From: Oscillospiraceae bacterium
GTDB taxonomy: Bacteria > Bacillota > Clostridia > Oscillospirales > Oscillospiraceae
Assembly (NCBI GenBank): GCA_902761635.1
Contig: CACWLG010000052.1
Coordinates: forward strand, 1 to 38,755
Direction: 5' to 3'
Length of the DNA: 38,755 nt
Shown: positions 28,071 through 35,375 of the stretch, piece after piece
How positions within the stretch are numbered: position 1 is the first letter of the stretch
How the letters are laid out: each line of letters opens with the position of its first letter
Translations under genes and position numbers: made by a program
The notes under the pieces: generated by a model
What the model was told of the DNA's origin: nothing
The model's database searches: none
The model's input: only the letters and a program-made list of their open reading frames with translations

Positions 28071-30050
28071 ATGAAAAAACTATTTACGATTGATGACTTT
28101 ATGGTTGCCTTCATCTCCGCACTGGGCTACGGCCTCGGCGCTGAGATCCCGATGCTTCTGGGCTGGCCGGGCTGGACGAGTACGCTGGTCAGCATGGCGG
28201 CCGGCATGGCGTTGGAGGAGTTGATCAGCAAAATCGTTTTCAGCAAGCCGATTCAGAGAAACAAGGTGAACCGGATCGTGACGTTTTGCATGATTTTTCT
28301 TGTCTTCCTTCTTTTCCAGCTTTTCGTCTCCAGGTGGTCGAAGGTCTCCCTTTTCGAGTATGTGATGGAAGAGCACCGGAGCGTCATCCTGTATCCGATC
28401 CTGGGCTTCGTCCTGAACATGCTGATCCGCTGGTACAAGGTCCGCAAGGTGCGCGGGCAGTACGGTGACGGAAGCAAGGGCTTCGTCTTTTCGCTCAGCC
28501 AGGAGGATGTTGAGGAGGTAAACCGGGAGAATCAGCCCGTTAAGGGCGAATATGATGCCGGGTGTGCGGTCAGAACAAGAACCGGAACCTTCGTCGGCGT
28601 GAAGACGGACAAGAGCCTTTTCTTTTCCGGCATCCCCTATGCCAGGCCGCCTGTCGGGGAACGCCGCTGGAAAGCGCCCGAGGCACTCCCCGCGTCCGAG
28701 GCCGTGTTCGAGGCGAAATATCCCGGGGCCTCTGCCGTGCAGGTGGACTTTGAGGGCTCCATCCTGAAGCACCACCGGCAGAGTGAGGACTGCCTGACGC
28801 TCAATATCTGCGTCGGCTGCGAAAAGGAAGAGGGGAAAAAGAAGAAAAGACCGGTCCTGGTGTTGTTCCACCACGGCGATTTTTCCTATGGCGGCTCTGC
28901 CGATCCGCTGATGTACGGCGACAGTTTTTCCGAAGCGCACCCGGACATCGTGCTTGTCAGCTTCAACTACCGCCTCGGCATTCTCGGCTTTATCGACTTC
29001 TCCGACGTACCCGGCGGGGAAGCTTATCCCGATGCGCCGAACCTCGGCCTGCTTGACCAGATCGCCGCCCTGCGGTGGATCAGGGAAAACATCGCGGCCT
29101 TCGGGGGCGATCCCGAAAAAATCACCGTGATGGGCTTTGAATCCGGGGCGATCTCCATCAGCCTGCTTGCCGCCTGTGAGGAGGCCAGGGGCCTGTTCCA
29201 GCGGGCCTTCGTGTTCTCCGGCAGTCCCGAAACCGTCTATACCACGCCGGATGCCGCGAGGGATCTGGCGCAGGCGCTCATGAAAGAGACCTCGACTTCA
29301 ACAATGGCGGAGCTTCGGCAGCTCACAGGCGCCCAACTGAAGGAAGCGGCGCAGAAGCTCTGGCTGCACATGGCCGCGCCGACCTGCGACGGAAAGCTGA
29401 TCCCGGTCGATGTATACGACGCCTATCAGAAGGGGGCCGCCTCCGGCATCCGGTTTATCATCGGTATCCCCGGCAACGAAAGGCAGATTTACAGATCGAC
29501 GATCGGCGCGCAGAATTACGAGGCATTTATTCAGAGCTGCTTCGACGTGATCATGCGCTCCCTTGACGAGGAGAACGCGAAAGCCGTCGCGGACTATGTG
29601 CAGGCGCAGACGGCGTCCATGCCGGAGCTTGAAGCCAAGGCGAAGGTCTTTGAGCAGATGAGCGCCCTGTACATGTACCGCAGCGCGCTGAAGCTTTCCG
29701 CGGGTGGGAACAGGGTCCATCTTCTGTACTGGAACGTGAAGCCGCTGATCGAAAATCTGGGCTCGGGCACGGTCGATGTGGCGGCGGCCTTTTTCGGAAA
29801 CGGCGACGCCGCACAGATGTACGGCAATGTGATGGACTCGGATCTGTCGGAGATCCTGCAGAGCTTTCTCGCAAAGTATATCCGCGGGGATGCGCTGCAG
29901 CTTTACAACAATGAAATCAAGGGCGTCGGCGCCATCGAATGGAAGAAATATCCCAAGGCGCTCCTTGTATCCGGCGATGCGCTGCGGTGTGAGCCGATTG
30001 CGGACAGGCTGACAGAGATCAAGGGCCTGCTGGACTTTATCTCGCAATAG
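28071..30050 (+). CDS. Membrane-anchored carboxylesterase-fold protein with broken active site
   Basis: A 659-residue protein. Residues 1-125 contain about three membrane helices (about 11-50, 68-87 and 104-120), and a type B carboxylesterase domain runs from about 160 to the end. The fold is clear: FSGIPYARPPVGERRW (185-200), SEDCLTLNIC (238-247), VSFNYRLGILGF (296-307) and NLGLLDQIAALRWIREN (324-340) before AAFGGDPEKITVMG. The catalytic machinery is not. The nucleophile elbow GESAG reads GFESGA (355-360), with Glu at the serine position. The oxyanion HGGG reads HHGD (267-270). The histidine region near 564-569 reads GSGTVD with no His. A Glu at 470 may match the triad acid. This suggests a pseudoenzyme or binding protein, as neuroligins are among animal cholinesterase-like proteins. 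The ATG is preceded by GGGGGAAAAG. Confidence 0.85.
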   Translation: MKKLFTIDDFMVAFISALGYGLGAEIPMLLGWPGWTSTLVSMAAGMALEELISKIVFSKPIQRNKVNRIVTFCMIFLVFLLFQLFVSRWSKVSLFEYVMEEHRSVILYPILGFVLNMLIRWYKVRKVRGQYGDGSKGFVFSLSQEDVEEVNRENQPVKGEYDAGCAVRTRTGTFVGVKTDKSLFFSGIPYARPPVGERRWKAPEALPASEAVFEAKYPGASAVQVDFEGSILKHHRQSEDCLTLNICVGCEKEEGKKKKRPVLVLFHHGDFSYGGSADPLMYGDSFSEAHPDIVLVSFNYRLGILGFIDFSDVPGGEAYPDAPNLGLLDQIAALRWIRENIAAFGGDPEKITVMGFESGAISISLLAACEEARGLFQRAFVFSGSPETVYTTPDAARDLAQALMKETSTSTMAELRQLTGAQLKEAAQKLWLHMAAPTCDGKLIPVDVYDAYQKGAASGIRFIIGIPGNERQIYRSTIGAQNYEAFIQSCFDVIMRSLDEENAKAVADYVQAQTASMPELEAKAKVFEQMSALYMYRSALKLSAGGNRVHLLYWNVKPLIENLGSGTVDVAAAFFGNGDAAQMYGNVMDSDLSEILQSFLAKYIRGDALQLYNNEIKGVGAIEWKKYPKALLVSGDALRCEPIADRLTEIKGLLDFISQ

Positions 30051-30077
30051 AAAGCTGCGTATATTCAACTGTCGGAC

Positions 30078-30106
30078 TTGACAAGTTCGGCTCCGTTCCA
30101 TATAAT
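30078..30106 (+). promoter_or_regulatory. Perfect-consensus sigma-A promoter for the peptidase gene
   Basis: TTGACA (30078-30083), 17 bp, TATAAT (30101-30106). The leader of about 65 nt contains a stable GC hairpin (CCGCGTCGGC/GCCGGCGCGG, about 30129-30151) without a T-run. It ends shortly before the ribosome site GGGAGGGGG. Confidence 0.9.
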
Positions 30107-30178
30107 TTTTGCAGTGAAAGAATCCTGCCGCGTCGGCTTTGCCGGCGCGGCTTTGCAAAGGGAGGGGGAACACGGCAA

Positions 30179-31150
30179 ATGGAAATGCGGGAAATCCCGA
30201 TTACAGAGATCGGCGTCAAAATCGGTCAGGCGGAGGACCCTGTCGGGGGGACCGGCTGCACGGTCTTCCTGGCCGAGCAGGGGATGTGCGCGGGGCTTGA
30301 CGTCAGCGGCGGCGGCCCGGCATCCAGAGAGAGCGAGCTGCTGCACCCGCTTGCCGCGGCACAGCGCATCCACGCGATCGTGCTCGCCGGCGGCAGCGCC
30401 TTCGGCCTGGGCACGGCAAACGGTGTCATGTCCCTTTTGGAAGAGCGGCAGATCGGGGTAGACGTCGGCGTGACACACGTGCCGCTCGTGGTGCAGTCGG
30501 ATCTTTTCGACCTGACCGTGGGAGATCCCTTTGCCCGCCCGGATGCTGCCATGGGCTTTGAGGCGGCAAGGCGCGCCCTGGAGGCGCCGAACTACCGGGA
30601 CGGCAACTACGGCGCCGGCTGCGGCGCAACGGTCGGCAAATGCGCGGGGATGGATACCTGCATGAAGACCGGGATCGGCAGCTGCGCCGTGCAGCTCGGA
30701 CCGCTCAAGATCGGCGCGGTCGTCGCGCTCAACAGCTTCGGAGATATCTTCGACTGGAAGACGGGCAGGAAGGTCGCCGGTCTCCTGAAAGAGGACAAAA
30801 GCGGCTTCCGCTCCGCAGACGAGGTGATGAAGCAGCACATCTCCCCGGTCGGGAACAAGTTTGCCGGCAACACCACGCTCGGCGTCGTGATGACCAACGC
30901 CGCTTTTGACAAGACGCAGCTCTGCAAGATCGCCGCCATGACGCGCAGCGGTTATGCCCGGTCGATCCGCCCGGTCGGCGCCTCGGTGGACGGGGACAGT
31001 ATCTACGCCGTGTCGGTCGGCCGGGTGCAGGCCGATCAGGATCTCATCGGCGCGCTCGCAGCGGAGCTCATGAGCGAGGCGATCCTGCGCGCCGTATACA
31101 GCGCCGAGAGCGCCTTCGGCTATGTCGCGGCCAGAGACCTGAAGTTCTGA
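30179..31150 (+). CDS. P1-family (DmpA/Oat-like) self-processing aminopeptidase
   Basis: A 323-residue protein of the P1 family (peptidase family S58, DmpA-type), which cuts itself into two chains and uses the new N-terminal Ser or Thr as nucleophile. Landmarks are GGTGCTVFLAEQGMCAGLDV at the N-terminus, HAIVLAGGSAFGLGTANGVM (61-84), NYGAGCGATVGK, the VALNSFGDIFD segment, and the processing site GNTTLGVVMTNA. Cleavage is expected between Asn231 and Thr232. Members act on N-terminal D- or beta-amino acids and small peptide amides or esters. No signal peptide is seen, so it is cytoplasmic. It is driven by a perfect-consensus promoter and followed 47 bp later by the Cache-MscS gene, so the two are probably one operon. 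Confidence 0.92.
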   Translation: MEMREIPITEIGVKIGQAEDPVGGTGCTVFLAEQGMCAGLDVSGGGPASRESELLHPLAAAQRIHAIVLAGGSAFGLGTANGVMSLLEERQIGVDVGVTHVPLVVQSDLFDLTVGDPFARPDAAMGFEAARRALEAPNYRDGNYGAGCGATVGKCAGMDTCMKTGIGSCAVQLGPLKIGAVVALNSFGDIFDWKTGRKVAGLLKEDKSGFRSADEVMKQHISPVGNKFAGNTTLGVVMTNAAFDKTQLCKIAAMTRSGYARSIRPVGASVDGDSIYAVSVGRVQADQDLIGALAAELMSEAILRAVYSAESAFGYVAARDLKF

Positions 31151-31197
31151 CGGGTCGGGCGATCCGTTCCAAAGAATAAAAGAAAAGGCGGGATATT

Positions 31198-33816
31198 GTG
31201 AATTCATTTGACCAGTTTTTAGCCCCCTTGCGGGAAAAGAGCGGGAAAAAGCTGATAGGCTTTACGATCGCTGTCTTTCTCATCATCACGATCATAGTAT
31301 TCGGCGCGGCCTTTGAGCTCTGCAGGAATATCGAGCTGAAGGCGATGGATCAGATCCTCAAGAACATACCGAACGTCGCTGAAAGAACCAGGATGGAACT
31401 CCAGATGCGCGGCCGGGTGTACGAGGATGATGTCCTGACCCGCGCAGAGCTCGGCCTGAAGCTCTATGAGGAGGAGAACGAGCTTGCGCAGGCGCAGAAG
31501 CTGGAGCGGGTGCGCAGCATGATTTCCGCGGACGCCGTTTTTGCGCTGGACGAACAGCGGCAGATTCTGGCCTCCGCGGGCACGGGCGCGGATGAGCCTC
31601 TGCGTGCGTGTATCCGGGAGCTGGAGCCGCACGTGCCCCATCTTGAGCTCTATGCCGCCCGCCCGGATGACGGGATGGGGACAGACAGACAGGACGGCAC
31701 GGCCTTCGTGCTGATTCCCCTGCCGGAAAACATAAAGCACAGCCTGGTCTTCGCGTTCTCCAGCCAGAAGATGCTGGAGCTGTACAACGACTACCAAAAC
31801 TGGCCCAGCGTGTTCGAACACATCCTCCCCGGGCAGGAGACGCTCGCCTTTGCCAAAACCGGCGATATGCTGGCGGGCTACCCGATGGACAAGCTGACGG
31901 CGGAACAGTCCGCGAAGCTTCGTGAAGAGGTCACAAAGCTTTTTGAGAACAGCGACAGCTTCCGGTCAAGGGCCGGCAAATGCCCCTCCAAAGTGGTCAC
32001 CCTGCTCGGAGAGATGCATCTTGCGGCGCTGCTGAACTATCCGGAACAGAATACGGATATCCTGATGGCGGTACCGCTGAATGAGGTGATCCGATCCGGC
32101 GTTTACAGCGCCATTACGATTTCGGCCTTCATCGGCCTGGGGATCGTGCTGCTCCAGATCTACGCGATACGCAATCTGTCCCGCGTGAAGGCTCTGGGAG
32201 AAGGCAAGCAGTTTCGGAAGCTGGTGCGCCGGGCGGCATTGCCGGGACTGCTGGTGCTGCTTGTGGTCACCGTCCTCTTCGCGGCCATGCTTCTGATGCT
32301 GGAGAGCCGGACAAACTCGTCCTATTTAGCAATGTCCAAGCTGGAGGGCATCCAGCGTGAGATTAACTGGCAGGATAAACAGAAGGGCTTTATCCGCAGC
32401 ACCTTTGCCGAGCTCTATCGGACACGCGCACAGGCGCTTGCCGATTTCCTGGAGGATCATCCGGAGGCCATGACGCGCGAAGGCCTGCAGGAGATGAACA
32501 GCATCGCCGGGACCGATTATCTCATGTGCTTTGACCGCAGCGGACAGGAGCGTGTCTCGAGCAACAGCTACACGGGCTTTTCCGTCGGCGCGAACCTCAG
32601 CGAGGAATACCAGGCGGTACTGTTGGGTTATCCCTATGCGGTCGTCGGCCCGGCGGCGGATCCCTATACTGGCCGCGTCCAGCTTGGTACGGCGATCCTG
32701 ATGACGGACAGGCAGGGGAATCCGGACGGCTTCCTTCTGGCCGTCTACAGCGCGGAGGAGCTGAACGCAGAGCTCGAGCGGATGAGCTATGAAAGCACGG
32801 TCAACAGCTTCGCTGTCCAGCCTGGCCATATCGCGGCTGCGATCAGCGACGAGAACGGCTGCTTCATCGCCCACTCCGACCCCGGTATGATCGGCCAGAG
32901 GGCGGAAAACTATGTGGACGATTATGAGCCCGGCAGGAGCTTCGAGGGCTTCACCGATTATAACGGGAAGAGCGTTTATCTGTCCGCCAGATCGGCAGAC
33001 GGAAAGACCCTCCTGTACATGGTACCCGAGGGATGGGACGCCCATGCAAAGAATATCACCGTGCTGATGGCCGCGATCATCGTGCTGATCCTGGCGCTGG
33101 TGTATTATCCGGTGGCGATCGAACTGAGCGCAAAGGCGGTGCTGGAGGCGAAGGACAAGGTCCAGGTGCTCGTGAGACCGGGCAGCGCCATCAAGGTCTT
33201 TTCCGACGGCTACGTCATTTTCCTGACGATCCTTGCGATCTTCGCACTGCTTGCCTCCGTCAGGGGCTGGTGGTCGTCCTTTGCCTATGTTTTCAGCGGG
33301 CAGTGGTCCAAGGGCGTGCATCTGTTTTCCATCTGGGCAGCCCTGTTCATCACGGCTGTCACGCTCTGCCTCGTCTTCGTGATCAGGCTCATCCTGCACT
33401 ATGCGGAAAGCCGACTCAGCCTCCGGGCGAAGACGATCACGCGGCTTGCCGACAGTCTCGTCTCCTACGTCGCGGGCATCTTCCTCGCCTTCTGCGTGCT
33501 GGACATGTTCGGCGTCAACACCACGGCGCTGCTGGCCTCGGCCGGTATCGTCACCATCGCTGTCGGCATGGGCGCACAGAGCATGGCGTCTGACCTGCTT
33601 GCGGGCTTCTTCATGATGCTCGAGGGCTCCATCCATGTGGGCGACCATGTGACTGCCGGGGGCGTCACGGGCTATGTCACGGACATGGGGATACGGACCA
33701 CGGAGATCACCGATGAAAACGGAAACGTCGTGATCCTCAGCAACAGCCGGGTCGGCAACATCCTCAACATGAGCCGCAAGGAGGCCGAAGCGACAGACGA
33801 AATAAGTCTTACCTGA
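31198..33816 (+). CDS. MscS-type channel fused to two extracytoplasmic Cache-like sensor domains
   Basis: An 872-residue membrane protein. Helix one is at about 19-40, a first outside domain at 41-301, then helices at about 302-324 and 348-369. A second outside domain (370-617) has Cache-like strands, such as DYLMCFDRSGQERVSSNS, QLGTAILMTDRQGN and AAAISDENGCFIAHSDPGMIG. Helices at about 618-637, 670-690 and 708-734 precede the MscS core: 755-773, then the pore helix GIVTIAVGMGAQSMASDLLA (783-802), then the beta domain SIHVGDHV...GYVTDMGIRTTEI..GNVVILSNSRVGNILN. It stops about 10 residues later, so the C-terminal alpha/beta cage of MscS is missing. The start is a GTG with a weak AAGGCGGG site. 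The layout suggests a ligand-gated or ligand-tuned channel (inference). Confidence 0.88.
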   Translation: MNSFDQFLAPLREKSGKKLIGFTIAVFLIITIIVFGAAFELCRNIELKAMDQILKNIPNVAERTRMELQMRGRVYEDDVLTRAELGLKLYEEENELAQAQKLERVRSMISADAVFALDEQRQILASAGTGADEPLRACIRELEPHVPHLELYAARPDDGMGTDRQDGTAFVLIPLPENIKHSLVFAFSSQKMLELYNDYQNWPSVFEHILPGQETLAFAKTGDMLAGYPMDKLTAEQSAKLREEVTKLFENSDSFRSRAGKCPSKVVTLLGEMHLAALLNYPEQNTDILMAVPLNEVIRSGVYSAITISAFIGLGIVLLQIYAIRNLSRVKALGEGKQFRKLVRRAALPGLLVLLVVTVLFAAMLLMLESRTNSSYLAMSKLEGIQREINWQDKQKGFIRSTFAELYRTRAQALADFLEDHPEAMTREGLQEMNSIAGTDYLMCFDRSGQERVSSNSYTGFSVGANLSEEYQAVLLGYPYAVVGPAADPYTGRVQLGTAILMTDRQGNPDGFLLAVYSAEELNAELERMSYESTVNSFAVQPGHIAAAISDENGCFIAHSDPGMIGQRAENYVDDYEPGRSFEGFTDYNGKSVYLSARSADGKTLLYMVPEGWDAHAKNITVLMAAIIVLILALVYYPVAIELSAKAVLEAKDKVQVLVRPGSAIKVFSDGYVIFLTILAIFALLASVRGWWSSFAYVFSGQWSKGVHLFSIWAALFITAVTLCLVFVIRLILHYAESRLSLRAKTITRLADSLVSYVAGIFLAFCVLDMFGVNTTALLASAGIVTIAVGMGAQSMASDLLAGFFMMLEGSIHVGDHVTAGGVTGYVTDMGIRTTEITDENGNVVILSNSRVGNILNMSRKEAEATDEISLT

Positions 33817-33822
33817 TCGGAT

Positions 33823-33862
33823 AAAAAAAGACGGGGCAGTGAAGCATTTTCTTCACTGCCCC
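33823..33862. terminator. Terminator between convergent genes
   Basis: GGGGCAGTGAAG (33833-33844) pairs perfectly with CTTCACTGCCCC (33851-33862). The minus-strand side ends in seven Ts (33823-33829). The plus-strand side has only a weak TTTCTT further on, so it mainly ends the phosphatase transcript, and perhaps the channel transcript too. Confidence 0.88.
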
Positions 33863-33875
33863 GGCTGCTGCTTTC

Positions 33876-35330
33876 TTACGCGGCGGCACCGCTGTAAAAT
33901 TCAGCCTGCACGGGAACGGTCTGGATCAGGACCGAGCTCTGGTGGAAGGTCTCTACCAGCTCGTCGGCTGCGGCATGCACGGCCTCCAACGTCGTGTCGT
34001 TGAGATAGATCACAAGCGTGTACTCCTGGTAGAGCGTATCGCCGTCCACCCAGCCGCCGTTTGCCTCCTGTATGGTGTAGCCGCCGAAGTGGCGCACCAG
34101 GATCTCCTTGGCCTTCTCCTGGGCCTCTGCCTGGGTAAACACGGGCTTGTTGGTATCCTTGTGATTGGTGCCGAGATACATGACGTACTGGACGCCCGCC
34201 TCTGTCCCGGCCTCAGCCTCTTCCGCAGCCGGGGCGGCGTCCCGGGTGTCGGCCAGATCGTTCAGCCAGTTGAAGGTGCCCGTCTTGACCACCTTGTCGC
34301 CGTAGATGGTGCGGAAATCGTCGCGCATGGAGATCGCATGGAAGCCTGCGTCGGCCCACTGGGCCTTGAGCTTCTCGCCCTTTTCGGGATTGCCGTAGTC
34401 GCGCGCGTCGTCGTCCGCAACCAGCATGAAGGCCGCGCTGCGGTAGGGGTTGTCGCTGATTGTGTACAGGTGCATGCTCACGTCGCCGCTGGAGTTGCCG
34501 AAGGAGAGCACCGGCTTACGGCCGATCTCCTGGACGATCTGCTCGACCTTGTTCATTTTCAGGTTCTTGACGAGCAGCTTGTCGGTGCGGATAATGTCGT
34601 CCCCGGCATTGAAGACATAGTTCAAACCGTCTTCACCGTGCTGGCCGGTCGCCTCGACCCCGATGTCCATGCCGATGATATTCTCGTAGGGAATGTCCAG
34701 CATGCCCTCAATAAAGGTGCGGCAGATGAAACGGTCGCTGCCGGAGCAGACAAAGACCTTGAAATCGTTGTCCTGCAGGTAATCCACGACCTCGATCATG
34801 GGGGTGTAGAAGGCAGTGGCGTAGGTCATGCCTTCAAAGCCGTCCACCTTGCGGATGAGGCAGCCGGTCACGAAGTCGGCAAACTCCTTGAGCGTCATGC
34901 CGGCGTAAGCCTTCGCCGCGTGCGTGGCGTGAAGCATGTCCATGTTGTCGGGAAAGGACTTGTCGAGCGCGTGATCCCGCAGCATGCGTCCAAACGCCAG
35001 CATCTCCGCGTCCGGGGTGTAGTTGGGGTCCTTCAGAATGCGCCAGGCGAGCAGGTAGTACTCCAGATAGCTCGGGCAGAGCTCGGCGCAGAGGGTGCCG
35101 TCCATATCAAATACGGCGATACGGTCGGCGGGCGGGATATAGTCGGGGGAGGACTGATCCGTCACCGCCTCCACATACTCGATCAGCGCCCCGAGGGCGG
35201 GCGCGCCGTCGTTCCAGTCGGCAAAGATTTCTTCGGTCTCTGTGTCCTCTCCCTCCGCAGAGGCCTTGATGCAGGAGCACAGACCCAGCAGCAGGACAAG
35301 GACCAGACCAAGCGCGATAAGTTTCTTCAT
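33876..35330 (-). CDS. HAD-superfamily phosphatase lipoprotein with extra C-terminal domain
   Basis: A 484-residue exported protein. The signal peptide MKKLIALGLVLVLLLGLCSC carries a lipobox-like LCSC, so it is probably a lipoprotein. The HAD domain (about 70-355) has motif I FDMDGTL at 74-80 (Asp nucleophile and general acid), motif II in VFVCSGSD, a motif III lysine after motif II, and motif IV in FGNSSGDVSMH. It is closest in layout to phosphoserine-phosphatase-like HAD proteins. After a 25-residue Ala/Glu-rich linker comes a separate domain (about 377-484): YVMYLGTNHKDTNKP, AKEILVRHFGGYTIQEANGG, QEYTLVIYLND and a final QSSVLIQ strand. That looks like DUF3574. The fusion is unusual. The ATG has AAAGGAG 8 bases upstream. 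It follows the GH13 gene by 45 bp, in one operon. Confidence 0.85.
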   Translation of the reverse strand: MKKLIALGLVLVLLLGLCSCIKASAEGEDTETEEIFADWNDGAPALGALIEYVEAVTDQSSPDYIPPADRIAVFDMDGTLCAELCPSYLEYYLLAWRILKDPNYTPDAEMLAFGRMLRDHALDKSFPDNMDMLHATHAAKAYAGMTLKEFADFVTGCLIRKVDGFEGMTYATAFYTPMIEVVDYLQDNDFKVFVCSGSDRFICRTFIEGMLDIPYENIIGMDIGVEATGQHGEDGLNYVFNAGDDIIRTDKLLVKNLKMNKVEQIVQEIGRKPVLSFGNSSGDVSMHLYTISDNPYRSAAFMLVADDDARDYGNPEKGEKLKAQWADAGFHAISMRDDFRTIYGDKVVKTGTFNWLNDLADTRDAAPAAEEAEAGTEAGVQYVMYLGTNHKDTNKPVFTQAEAQEKAKEILVRHFGGYTIQEANGGWVDGDTLYQEYTLVIYLNDTTLEAVHAAADELVETFHQSSVLIQTVPVQAEFYSGAAA

Positions 35331-35375
35331 GGGAAATCTCCTTTCAGTTTTCAGCAGTCTGTCTGCGCAGAATAC

